A DNA stretch of 45,982 nucleotides from HRBIN35 sp036741875 (GTDB lineage Bacteria > Patescibacteriota > Minisyncoccia > UBA6257 > HR35), in the NCBI GenBank assembly GCA_036741875.1, contig DAINRM010000005.1:1-45982 (forward strand), read 5' to 3'. Positions 34,366 to 42,527 of the stretch are shown here, one piece after another. Numbering within the stretch: position 1 is the first letter of the stretch; each line of letters begins with the position of its first letter. The notes under the pieces were generated by a model that was given only the letters and a program-made list of their open reading frames with translations, did not search any database and was not told the origin of the DNA. A program made the translations under genes and the position numbers.

Positions 34366-35736
34366 TTAATTTTCTAAAAGTTTTGCTTTAATAATATCAA
34401 TTTCTTTTTTAAGTTCTTCATTATTACTCAATTCTTCCACAATTTTTTCATAAAGATAAATAGCGGTAGTATGATCTTTTTTCAAAATTTCTGCAATTGA
34501 AGTGTAAGAAAGTTGACTATATTCTCTCAAAAAATAAACTAAAAGCTTTCTAATTTGTGTAAGATGTTTATTTCTTAATTTTTTAAAAAGCTCTTCTTCT
34601 TTTATTTCATAATGTGAAGTAATAACTTTGATTACTCTTTTAGGAGTAACTCTCTTATAATAATCTTTCGAAAATTTTTTAACGATTTCTTTAATGGTTT
34701 CTAAATTAATTTTTTCCATGAATTGACTTTCAAAATAAATGGCAGTTAAAATTCCTTCTAATTCTCGAATGTTATTCACAAATTTTTCAGCAATAAACTC
34801 ATAAATTTCTTCACTAAGTTCTAACCCCTTTTCTTGGGCTTTCATTTTTAAAATAGCCACTCTTGTTTCAAAATCAGGAGGATTAATATCTACAACTAAA
34901 CCTCCTTCAAATCTTGATCTTAATCTTGTTTCTATGTCTTGAATCAGAGAAGGAGGTCTATCTGAAGAAAAGATGATTTGTTTAGAAAGGTTATAAAGAT
35001 AGTTAAAAGTATGAAAAAGTTCTTCTTGAGTACTAATTTTTCCAGAAAGAAAATGAATATCGTCTAAAATAAGAACGTCTACATCTCGAAATCTTAATCT
35101 AAATTCTTCTGTTGAATGATTTTTAATAGAATTTATAAAAAGATTTGTAAATTCCTCAGTAGTAAGATATTTAATTTTGAGATTTTTAAATGTTTTACAA
35201 ATTTCATTACCTGTAGCCTGAAGAAGATGAGTTTTACCAACCCCTACAGGACCATAAATAAAAAGAGGATTATGTAAACCACCAGGATTTTTACTTACCG
35301 CTTGACAAGCAGCAAAAGCAAGCTCATTTGTCTTACCTACAACAAAATTATCAAATCGATAACGAGGATTTAGGTTGGTTTGAGGATTGGTTTCAAAAAT
35401 AGAAAGTTTTGGAGTTTTTAAAGCCAAAGTTTGCAGTCTTTTAATAACTGTTTTTCTTGAAGAAATGATCGTTTTTCCTTGAGAATTTTCAACAATTATT
35501 TCAATATTTTTAACATCAGGAAATTTATTTTTAATGATTTTAAAAACAAGAGATAAATAATTTTTTTCAATCCAATTTTTAATAAACTTACTAGGAACAG
35601 AAATTTTTAAAGAACTATGGATATAAGTTTTAGGTAAAAAATCATTAAACCAAATGTTAAAGCTTTTTTCTCCTACAGAATTTTTAATTTCTTCAAGTAT
35701 TTCCTTCCAAAGAGATTCAAAAGTTTCTAAGGTCAT
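34366..35736 (-). CDS. dnaA: Chromosomal replication initiator DnaA
   Basis: The 456-residue protein opens the origin and loads the helicase. Domain I (about 1-85) has the W-x-x-I-L-E-E and F-N-I-W-F pattern. Domain II is very short. The AAA+ domain III (about 125-340) has Walker A G-P-V-G-V-G-K-T at 162-169, L-I-L-D-D-I-H-F as Walker B and a G-L-V-V-D-I-N-P-P-D-F-E-T-R sensor region. Domain IV (about 350-456) has the DNA-binding signature K-D-H-T-T-A-I-Y near 425. The promoter lies 13-42 bases upstream, giving a leader of only a few bases. Confidence 0.97.
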   Translation of the reverse strand: MTLETFESLWKEILEEIKNSVGEKSFNIWFNDFLPKTYIHSSLKISVPSKFIKNWIEKNYLSLVFKIIKNKFPDVKNIEIIVENSQGKTIISSRKTVIKRLQTLALKTPKLSIFETNPQTNLNPRYRFDNFVVGKTNELAFAACQAVSKNPGGLHNPLFIYGPVGVGKTHLLQATGNEICKTFKNLKIKYLTTEEFTNLFINSIKNHSTEEFRLRFRDVDVLILDDIHFLSGKISTQEELFHTFNYLYNLSKQIIFSSDRPPSLIQDIETRLRSRFEGGLVVDINPPDFETRVAILKMKAQEKGLELSEEIYEFIAEKFVNNIRELEGILTAIYFESQFMEKINLETIKEIVKKFSKDYYKRVTPKRVIKVITSHYEIKEEELFKKLRNKHLTQIRKLLVYFLREYSQLSYTSIAEILKKDHTTAIYLYEKIVEELSNNEELKKEIDIIKAKLLEN

Positions 35737-35748
35737 TTCTTATCTTGT

Positions 35749-35778
35749 ATTATAATATAAAGTGTGAACTAAGTTCAA
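35749..35778 (-). promoter_or_regulatory. dnaA promoter, overlapping rpmH promoter
   Basis: Minus strand: TTGAAC (35773-35778), 18 bases, TATAAT (35749-35754); the -10 ends 12 bases before the dnaA ATG. Plus strand: TATAAT (35751-35756) serves rpmH, 32 bases before its ATG. The two -10 boxes share four bases. A TGAAC/GTTCA dyad (35765-35777) overlaps the -35 and could be an operator. Confidence 0.6.
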
Positions 35779-35788
35779 GAGATAAAAA

Positions 35789-35902
35789 ATGACAAAAAGA
35801 AAGAAAAAAAGAACATCAGGATTTTTAGTAAGAAAGAAAACAAAAGCGGGAAGAAGAATTCTTTTAAGACGAAGAAGAAAAGGAAGAAAAAGATTAGCTT
35901 AA
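35789..35902 (+). CDS. rpmH: Ribosomal protein bL34
   Basis: The 37-residue protein, translated by hand, starts M-T-K-R-K-K-K-R-T-S-G-F and ends R-R-K-G-R-K-R-L-A. The K-R-T-x-G-F, K-A-G-R-R-I-L and R-R-R-R-K-G-R-K-R-L segments are the bL34 core. The usual length is about 44 because most members begin M-K-R-T-Y-Q-P-S; that part is missing. An in-frame stop (35783-35785) directly upstream excludes a longer start. It is divergent from dnaA and followed by rnpA after 4 bases, the classical order. Confidence 0.95.
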   Translation: MTKRKKKRTSGFLVRKKTKAGRRILLRRRRKGRKRLA

Positions 35903-35906
35903 TTTA

Positions 35907-36242
35907 ATGCTTAAGAAAATTTATAGACTTAAAGGAGAAGATTTAAAAAATTTTTTTATGCAAAAAAACAAAAGTTTAAAAAATAAAAACTTTTTGATAG
36001 TTTTTAAGGAAAATAATTTAGATTTTCCAAGGTTTTCGGTCAAGCTTAATACCAAGATTTTTAAAAAAGCAGTTAAAAGAAATAGATTAAAAAGAAGAAT
36101 TTATGAAATAATAAGAAAAAATTGGGGAAAAATTGTTGATAAAAAATTTGACATTGTTATTTTTCCTTTAAAAGAAGAATTAATAAATAAAAAATTTGAT
36201 TTATTGGAATCAGAAATTTTATATTTGTTAAATAAAATATAA
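35907..36242 (+). CDS. rnpA: RNase P protein component
   Basis: The 111-residue basic protein supports the RNase P RNA (rnpB, 23638-23977) in tRNA 5' maturation. The family signature appears as K-K-A-V-K-R-N-R-L-K-R-R-I-Y-E-I-I-R near 52-69, with a conserved F-x-V-K-L-N strand before it and D-I-V-I-F-P near 84-89. The order rpmH-rnpA-yidC is that of most bacteria. Only 4 bases separate it from rpmH and 2 from yidC. Confidence 0.95.
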   Translation: MLKKIYRLKGEDLKNFFMQKNKSLKNKNFLIVFKENNLDFPRFSVKLNTKIFKKAVKRNRLKRRIYEIIRKNWGKIVDKKFDIVIFPLKEELINKKFDLLESEILYLLNKI

Positions 36243-36244
36243 GG

Positions 36245-36883
36245 ATGGTTTTTATAGAAAATAATTTTTACGGTTTTTTTAAATTTCTTTTAGATCTAAC
36301 TAAAGATTATGGTTTAGCCCTTTTAACTTTTGTTTTCATTTTAAGATTAGCTATGCTTCCTTTAAGTTTTTTGAATTTTAGAGAAGAAATAAAACTAAAA
36401 AAAATAAGACCAAAAATAAAAGAAATAATAGAAAAATATAAAAACGATCCTTTAAAACAAATTGAAGAGTTAAATAAAATTTATGAAGAATATAAGTATA
36501 ACCCTCTTTTAACTTTATTTTTACAATTTGTACCTTTGCCTATCTTAATTTCGGTTTTTTTTGTTTTAAATAAAATAATTAAAGAAGAGAAAAAAATCTT
36601 TTTTTTAGGAATAATTGATCTAACCTCTAAAAATATTTTCTTAATTGCTTTAACTATTTTAATTCAAACAATTTATTTTTTTATTCAAACTAAAGGAGAA
36701 AAAGAAAATTTAAAAATACAAATTTTCTTTTTGTTTCTTATTTTTTTAATAATAATTCAATTTCCTTCAATTTTTACTCTTTATTGGTTAAGCAATCTTA
36801 TTTTAATGATAGTTGAAAGAAAACTATTCGAGATTTACAACATAAAGCTTAGCGTCATTTCTATTCCAAAAGATAAGTCCTAA
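36245..36883 (+). CDS. yidC: Membrane protein insertase YidC/Oxa1
   Basis: The 212-residue protein inserts and folds inner-membrane proteins. It has about five hydrophobic helices. The first core helix carries the family's key Arg (F-I-L-R-L-A-M-L-P-L near 31-40). A charged coiled cytoplasmic hairpin follows (about 45-85, K-K-I-R-P-K-I-K-E-I), then L-P-I-L-I-S-V-F near 102 and a last helix with L-Y-W-L-S-N-L near 180-187. There is no large periplasmic domain, as in Gram-positive and CPR forms. It starts 2 bases after rnpA and overlaps the opposing beta-propeller gene by 60 bases. Confidence 0.93.
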   Translation: MVFIENNFYGFFKFLLDLTKDYGLALLTFVFILRLAMLPLSFLNFREEIKLKKIRPKIKEIIEKYKNDPLKQIEELNKIYEEYKYNPLLTLFLQFVPLPILISVFFVLNKIIKEEKKIFFLGIIDLTSKNIFLIALTILIQTIYFFIQTKGEKENLKIQIFFLFLIFLIIIQFPSIFTLYWLSNLILMIVERKLFEIYNIKLSVISIPKDKS

Positions 36884-37957
36884 AGGAGAAAGATTAGGTT
36901 TGACGACATCAAAATTACCATTTAAAATTATTTCTTTTTCTTCTTTATTTTGGGGGTCATAAATAATAATTTTATCTTTAGAAGCTCTTTTAAGTTTAAG
37001 CCAATCTTCAGGGCTAACATTATTCAAAGAAATACCACAAATAAGAACTTTTTTAAAAGTGCATTTTTCTGAAAAAGAGCTCCAGTTAAATTTTTTTATT
37101 TCCTTATAGTTTTTATCTAAAATTTTAGAAATAAAAATTCCGTTTTCTTCTTCAGAAAGAAAAAGATAGTTGTTATCTTCGCTTGAAAGGAAAGAAGGAA
37201 AAGTTTTTTTATCGAAAATAAGTTTAATTGATTTTGGATTTTTAAGATTTAAAGAAAAAACAGGAGTGAGAGGATAAATAAGAGGATCTGCCCAAATTAA
37301 AACATTATCTCCAAAAATTTCCATTTTTGCCTGCGGAAGATTTAAACTAGCTAAAACCAAAGGATCTTTTTTAAAATCACTCAATTTTAAAATTTTTCCA
37401 CCTTTTTCTTCATCAAAAGAGAAAAAAATTAATTCATCGTTTTTCCATTTAAAAGAAATGATTTCTTCTTTCAAAGTTTTAATTTCATCAAAAGAAAAGT
37501 CTAAAACTTTCCATTCTTGATTTTCTTTAAAAAGAAGCCTCTTTCTTGTTGGAGAAATAGAAGGAGAAGAAATTGAAAAAGATTTGTAAAGTTCTTTATA
37601 AGATTTATCGTCAAGATTTAAATATTTAACTATGCCAGTTTGAGGATCATAGACATAAATATAGGGATAAATAAGATCAATAAAAACAAATTCTGAATCA
37701 AAAAGAGGTTTAACTTTTTCTTCTAAAGTTGAAGTACTTAAGGAAGGTTCTTGGGAAGAAGTCTCTTCTTTTTCTAGAATTAAAAAAGGTTCTTCCTCAG
37801 GAAGCTCAAGAGGCATTGGTTTTTCTTCAGGAACCTCTACAACCTTTGGTTCTTTTGGTAACTCTTTTTTCCTGGTAACAAAATAACCTAAAAAGGAAAT
37901 CGAGGTTATAACTATGAGAATAAAAATACTTAAAATAAAAAATTTTTTATTTCTCAT
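36824..37957 (-). CDS. Anchored beta-propeller-like exported protein
   Basis: The 377-residue protein has an N-terminal membrane helix (about 6-27), a Pro/Glu/Ser-rich stalk (about 30-85), then an outer domain of repeated strands. Segments such as Y-I-Y-V-Y-D-P-Q-T-G near 97-106, S-I-S-P-T-R-K-R-L-L-F, N-Y-L-F-L-S-E-E and L-S-P-L-G-L-I-F-W near 355-363 look like blades of a TolB/WD40-type beta-propeller. No enzyme motif is visible. It probably binds a ligand or surface partner. It lies 30 bases downstream of the secretion operon on the same strand and may be its last gene. Its 3' end overlaps yidC by 60 bases. Confidence 0.65.
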   Translation of the reverse strand: MRNKKFFILSIFILIVITSISFLGYFVTRKKELPKEPKVVEVPEEKPMPLELPEEEPFLILEKEETSSQEPSLSTSTLEEKVKPLFDSEFVFIDLIYPYIYVYDPQTGIVKYLNLDDKSYKELYKSFSISSPSISPTRKRLLFKENQEWKVLDFSFDEIKTLKEEIISFKWKNDELIFFSFDEEKGGKILKLSDFKKDPLVLASLNLPQAKMEIFGDNVLIWADPLIYPLTPVFSLNLKNPKSIKLIFDKKTFPSFLSSEDNNYLFLSEEENGIFISKILDKNYKEIKKFNWSSFSEKCTFKKVLICGISLNNVSPEDWLKLKRASKDKIIIYDPQNKEEKEIILNGNFDVVKPNLSPLGLIFWNRNDAKLYVVNLE

Positions 37958-37987
37958 TATTTTTGATTTAATTTTATTTTAATTTTA

Positions 37988-38863
37988 TCATTGCTCTGGT
38001 TGGATATTTAAACTTGCATGAAGATGATAACCTATAAAATAACAAGGACAGCCTTGAGGTGGCGCTGATACGGTTGTAGTTCTGCATCTTTCAGGACAGG
38101 GAGAAACTTGTTTTCTCCCTTCTTCATTAATACATTCTAAAGTTTTTCCGCTTTCATTTAAAACAACAAAACCGCACCCCACCAAAGTACCTAAAAGAAA
38201 CTGATAATCATTATCGTTAGGAATAACATCGATACAATGACCTGCTTTATGACAAGGATCCGCAGAAGCAGGATTATATCCTTGGGTGATCCTAAAGAGC
38301 GGTTTTCCTCTTTCTTCATAATTAGGTATTACACACTCTTCAAGTCTTTTACGGACAAAATTAGACATAGTAGTTCCCATAAAGCTGGTATATGAGAAAT
38401 TAGGATCATTAGGCGATGCTTTAATAGGATAAGCGGGAGTAAAACAAACATATTCTTTTATATTTCCTAATTTATTTTTATCTATCCAATAATAATAGGC
38501 AGAAACATTTGGAGATATTTGTTTAAAATTTTCAGCTTCTCCCCAATTAAATTCTTTAAATACAGGTGGTTTAGCTTTTTCTAAATAAGGTATTTTTAAC
38601 TTAACTTGAAAAATTCTCGGATTAATAATATTTAAAATTTGAGGTAAAACTAAAACAACAATAATAGCTCCTATAGAGTTCATAATCCTATTTTTTCCCG
38701 ACTCTTTACTTGTTATACTTCCAGCAGAAAAAAGATATTCTATAGCTCCATAAACCATATTTAAAAAAGCTAAAGAAAATAAAATAACCAAACCAAGATT
38801 ATAAACAGCCTGAAAACAGCTTGCTAAATCTGAACAGGTGATAATTCTTTCAATTGGTGGCAT
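37988..38863 (-). CDS. Pilin-like membrane domain fused to M15-like peptidase
   Basis: The 291-residue protein shares its membrane module (residues 8-102, helices about 20-45 and 60-82) with the gene at 18-980. The outer part (about 110-291) carries an M15 (D,D-carboxypeptidase/Hedgehog-type) zinc site: H205-x-x-G-x-x-x-D212 and H280-x-H282, with the expected H-x6-D spacing. Several Cys may form disulfides. It probably cuts peptide cross-links of the cell wall, the job of VirB1-type lytic proteins, while held in the secretion complex. It follows the 411-residue gene without spacing, as the end of the operon. The zinc motif is visible; the substrate is inferred. Confidence 0.75.
   Translation of the reverse strand: MPPIERIITCSDLASCFQAVYNLGLVILFSLAFLNMVYGAIEYLFSAGSITSKESGKNRIMNSIGAIIVVLVLPQILNIINPRIFQVKLKIPYLEKAKPPVFKEFNWGEAENFKQISPNVSAYYYWIDKNKLGNIKEYVCFTPAYPIKASPNDPNFSYTSFMGTTMSNFVRKRLEECVIPNYEERGKPLFRITQGYNPASADPCHKAGHCIDVIPNDNDYQFLLGTLVGCGFVVLNESGKTLECINEEGRKQVSPCPERCRTTTVSAPPQGCPCYFIGYHLHASLNIQPEQ
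38557..38840. repeat. 284-bp perfect inverted repeat, copy 2 (partner 41-324)
   Basis: The reverse complement equals 41-324 at every base. It covers the pilin-like module, from the codon after the short variable N-terminus to residue 102. Sequence on both sides is unrelated. Confidence 0.95.
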
Positions 38864-40099
38864 CTATCTTAAAAAAGCATTTTCAATAACGACTTCAGAG
38901 CTATTGTTTAGATTTCTTACTTCTAAACTCAAAAAGCCGCTACTTAAAAGATGAGGATTAAGAAACTTTTCATTAGAAATAAAGATACCATTAAGTTTCC
39001 AAAGAGAAGAAAGATTATTTGATGAAAAACCAAAGGTTTTAAAAGTAATAATTTCTTTTTCTAAAGGATTACCTACAAAAGGAATTTCAAAATAGTTTTT
39101 TTTAAGATAAATTATAGAAACATCGGGTTCTTCTAAATAAATATTTTTTTCAGAAGAAAAAAATTTTTTACTTCTTACAGCATCTTTAATTGAAAATTTT
39201 ATTTTAAAATCACCACCAGAGTAATTTTTTTGTAAATTTATTTTAAAAAAAGGTTTATAAGAAATAACTTCTGGTATTTGGCTAAACGGAACATTCCATT
39301 CAAAAACCGAAGGATAAGGAAAAGAATAAACTGATTTTGTTTTTTTATCAACAAAGATAGCCGAGATAATAATTCCATCTGTTGTTTTTTTTGAAAATAA
39401 ATAAGCGTCAATATCTTGGGCTAAAGCAAAAAACGGAAAGAAAACAAAAAGGATTAAGATAGAAATAATTTTTCGCAGTTGTCTTGCTTTGTTTACTATA
39501 GTTGGCTCTTTTATTTTTTTTATTAAACTTGGAGCCACTCTTTGAAATAAACTAGGATATTCTTCATTTTCTTCAATCTCCTTTTTCTTTTTTTGAGCTT
39601 CGGAAATAATTTGCGGTTCTTTAGCTTTCCCTTTTCCTTCAGTTTTTTCTTTAAGGCTTAAAAGCATAGAACCTACAGGATGCCTTTTTGCTAAGGATTC
39701 AACTCTTTCTCTTAATGGCGCAGGTAAAACAGAAAGAGCAGAGGAAACAAAACCGCCTATCTTTGAAATAATATTATCTAAAATACCAGATGTTTCGAGC
39801 CAAAGAAAAATAAGGGTTATAGTTCTTAATGGTAGGGCATCTATAACTGGAATAGTTTCTCCTACTACTGAAATTAAAATAGGAAGAAGTCTTCTTAAAA
39901 TAAGGCGCGTTAAGCCTATTTCTTTTTTAAACGCAGATAGTAAACCAAAAGCTATAAGGAGTAAGTTGAAGATAAGGTCTAAAATGATTTGAAAAAGATG
40001 AATTACTATACCAATAATAGTTCCTACATCAATTAAGGTTAAAATAATTTCAATAGCATCCAAAGGAATTGATAAAAAAAGTAAGGCTAAAAACTGCAT
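38864..40099 (-). CDS. Secretion-operon membrane protein with internal signal-like segment
   Basis: The 411-residue protein is not recognised by name. Residues 1-110 hold three to four hydrophobic helices; 130-205 is a Lys/Glu-rich cytoplasmic-like stretch. Residues 209-227 form a hydrophobic helix ending F-F-A-L-A-Q-D, which looks exactly like a signal peptide with its cleavage site. Residues 230-411 are a beta-rich, probably outer domain with repeated F-x-I/F-x-I strands. It thus resembles a fusion of a membrane subunit and a secreted beta-sandwich protein. It directly follows virB4 and precedes the M15 fusion with no spacing, so it belongs to the secretion machine. Confidence 0.65.
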   Translation of the reverse strand: MQFLALLFLSIPLDAIEIILTLIDVGTIIGIVIHLFQIILDLIFNLLLIAFGLLSAFKKEIGLTRLILRRLLPILISVVGETIPVIDALPLRTITLIFLWLETSGILDNIISKIGGFVSSALSVLPAPLRERVESLAKRHPVGSMLLSLKEKTEGKGKAKEPQIISEAQKKKKEIEENEEYPSLFQRVAPSLIKKIKEPTIVNKARQLRKIISILILFVFFPFFALAQDIDAYLFSKKTTDGIIISAIFVDKKTKSVYSFPYPSVFEWNVPFSQIPEVISYKPFFKINLQKNYSGGDFKIKFSIKDAVRSKKFFSSEKNIYLEEPDVSIIYLKKNYFEIPFVGNPLEKEIITFKTFGFSSNNLSSLWKLNGIFISNEKFLNPHLLSSGFLSLEVRNLNNSSEVVIENAFLR

Positions 40100-41899
40100 T
40101 TAAAATCCTATTTCTTTTGCTTTTTCCAAGGCTATTAATTGGTCTGGCCTTGTTTTAATAATTTGATCTTCAGCATAAGAGGCTAAAACGTACAAAGGAA
40201 CTCTTTTATTTCCAGCAATTAAAATACCATTACCTCTTTCAGCTTGAATAAGAAAATTTTTTTCACCCTCAGAAAGATAAAATATTTGCCTTAAAAGATC
40301 TGCTGTCGCGGTGGATTGTTTCATTAAAAATATTATAGCAGAGTTGGTAATAATAGGCTTTCCATATTCTGAATTAAGAAAATCTTCTACGTCTTGAGTA
40401 ATATTAGTGACCGCAAGTTGATATTTTCTACCTCTTTTAATAACATTTAAAAGAAATTCTGCTCCAAAGGGTTGTTTCATAATCCACCAAGCTTCGTCAA
40501 TAATCAAAAGTCTTCTTTTAATTTGTCTTTTTATTTTATTTATGATAAATGTTAAAGCTAAAAACATTCCTAAAGGTCTTAAAACTTCTGGTAAATCTTT
40601 TAAACCAAAAACTACTAATCTGTTTTCTAATTCTACATTAGTTTGTTTATTCAAAAAACCAGCAAAACTTCCTTCTATATAGGGATAAAGCCTGTCAGCT
40701 ATTTTTTCTCCACCAACAGTGCTTCTTAGAACTTTTTCAAAATCATTTAAAGTGGGAAAAATTTCTGTTTTTTCCCAACCCTTCTCGGGTAAAATGTTAA
40801 AAGCTGTATATGTTTGATTTAAAGCTCTATCAACTAAAGCTAACTCTTCAGAAGAAAGCCTTTCTCCTATCAAAAGCTCTATCAAAATGATCAGGTTGGA
40901 AATATGCTCTTTAAAAATGTCATAAGGATTTTCTCCTTCCATTAAACTTGGAAGATCGAAAGGATTTAAATTATAATCAGATCTTAAAGAAAGAGGTATA
41001 AAACTTCCACCATAAACATCACAAATTGATTGATACTCATTTTCTGGATCAAGAACAATAACTTCCATATTCATCATTAAACTTCGCATAATTTCAAGCT
41101 TAGCTGTATAAGATTTACCAGAACCGGAACGAGCTAAAATAAGAAGATGGGGGTTTTCATATTTAAATCTATCTAAAATTACTACACCTCCATCAATAAG
41201 ATTTATTCCTATAAATACACCCTTTTCGTCAACAATATCAGTAGAAATAAAAGGGAAAAAAGAAGAAGCCGTAGAAGAATTTAAATGGTAAGAAGTATTA
41301 ATTTCATCAATGCCAAGCGGTAAGGTAGACATAAAACCTTCTTTTTGTTGAAACATAACCTGTTTTGCAGAAATAAGAGAACTTTCGAAGGTTTTAAGAA
41401 GTTTTTTTGTTTTAAGATCAAGATCTTTTTTGTCATTGGCAAAAAGAGTAATATAAAGAGAAACCTTAAGCATTCTTTCTTCTGCTTGAACAAGCAAATC
41501 TCTTAATTCTTCAATGTTTTTATAAGCAACCTCAAGCTCAGGTGATCTTACCTTACCCTTTTCTTCTCTTTCCATTATTTGTGCTTCGGTTCTAGCCAAT
41601 TGTTTTTCAAGTTTTTTTAAGAAGCTACCAGTATCAATAGGATAAAAGAAAAGCGAAAGATTAAAGGGTTCATCTAAAATGACAACCCTGCTAAGCCAAG
41701 CGCCTATGAGATATGAGGGATATTCTAAAACTAAAAGAGTTCTTCCATAGATATCTCCTATTTGAAAATAATCTAAAGAAAAGTTAGCTCCAGGAGGTGC
41801 CATAAGTTCTTTTATTTTTTCAAAACCTTCTAATTCTTTCTGAATAGGTATTTTTATCTTTCCTTTCTTACCGAAAAATGGTAAATTTAAGTTTATCAT
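40100..41899 (-). CDS. VirB4/TraC-family secretion ATPase
   Basis: The 599-residue protein is the cytoplasmic energy source of conjugation-type T4SS. The N-terminal third (1-240) includes a helical part. The motor has Walker A A-R-S-G-S-G-K-S at 256-263, D-P-E-N-E-Y near 284-289 and Walker B R-R-L-L-I-I-D-E-A-W-W at 462-472, followed by K-R-G-R-K-Y and T-Q-D-V as in VirB4/DUF87 proteins. A separate upstream gene (41896-42525) encodes what looks like the extreme N-terminal domain; the two overlap by 4 bases. It would drive pilus assembly and substrate transfer. Confidence 0.93.
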   Translation of the reverse strand: MINLNLPFFGKKGKIKIPIQKELEGFEKIKELMAPPGANFSLDYFQIGDIYGRTLLVLEYPSYLIGAWLSRVVILDEPFNLSLFFYPIDTGSFLKKLEKQLARTEAQIMEREEKGKVRSPELEVAYKNIEELRDLLVQAEERMLKVSLYITLFANDKKDLDLKTKKLLKTFESSLISAKQVMFQQKEGFMSTLPLGIDEINTSYHLNSSTASSFFPFISTDIVDEKGVFIGINLIDGGVVILDRFKYENPHLLILARSGSGKSYTAKLEIMRSLMMNMEVIVLDPENEYQSICDVYGGSFIPLSLRSDYNLNPFDLPSLMEGENPYDIFKEHISNLIILIELLIGERLSSEELALVDRALNQTYTAFNILPEKGWEKTEIFPTLNDFEKVLRSTVGGEKIADRLYPYIEGSFAGFLNKQTNVELENRLVVFGLKDLPEVLRPLGMFLALTFIINKIKRQIKRRLLIIDEAWWIMKQPFGAEFLLNVIKRGRKYQLAVTNITQDVEDFLNSEYGKPIITNSAIIFLMKQSTATADLLRQIFYLSEGEKNFLIQAERGNGILIAGNKRVPLYVLASYAEDQIIKTRPDQLIALEKAKEIGF

Positions 41900-42525
41900 G
41901 ATCCTAAAAATTCTGTTAATTTTTCGATAATTTGCTTTGGAATTTGTCCATATCTTAAAGTTGGATTATAACATTCAAAAAGAAGTTCTAAAAGTTCAAG
42001 ATCATTAAGTCTTACAGGTATAAGACCCATATTAGAAAGCATCTGGGCTATATAATTAACTCTTGTTTCTAACTGAAAAAGCATCTCTTGATAAGATTCT
42101 GTCTGTGGAACTTTTTGAGAAATAGGTAAGGGGATTTCTGAAGTAGCGCTGTCATAAGGAACAATTACGAAAAACATTTTTCTCATTACTTTATGATTTT
42201 CTAAATAGTCTTCTAAAAATTTAATATACTCATCAATTTGAAATTTTATTAATGGATTTGTCTCTTCTTCATATCTTGCTTGAATAAGTTTTAAATAGTT
42301 ATCGAGATTTTCATATCTTGAATAAATAAAAATTTGTAAAGGAAAATCTAGACCGTCTAGTAAAGACTTAAATTGGGAAAGAAACAGATTTTGATCTTCT
42401 TCGTTCATAAGTTCAATATTAATTCCTGGAACAGCTAAAACAGCCCTTAGACTTCCATTTTCTAAAATATAAACATTATCTTTTATTTCTTTAACTTTAA
42501 TAAGATAATAAGTCGGTTTTACCAT
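41896..42525 (-). CDS. TraC-like/VirB4 N-terminal domain protein
   Basis: The 209-residue protein reads as the N-terminal domain of VirB4-like ATPases made as its own polypeptide. The opening L-E-N-G-S-L-R-A-V-L-A-V-P-G-I-N near 22-37, the L-F-L-S-Q-F-K-S-L-L-D-G-L-D-F-P segment, and the later L-L-F-E-C-Y-N-P near 183-190 match the TraC-like domain that follows PrgI in Gram-positive and CPR conjugation clusters. It has no P-loop. It shares a 4-base overlap with the motor gene and is 2 bases from prgI. Confidence 0.8.
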   Translation of the reverse strand: MVKPTYYLIKVKEIKDNVYILENGSLRAVLAVPGINIELMNEEDQNLFLSQFKSLLDGLDFPLQIFIYSRYENLDNYLKLIQARYEEETNPLIKFQIDEYIKFLEDYLENHKVMRKMFFVIVPYDSATSEIPLPISQKVPQTESYQEMLFQLETRVNYIAQMLSNMGLIPVRLNDLELLELLFECYNPTLRYGQIPKQIIEKLTEFLGS

Positions 42526-42527
42526 TT

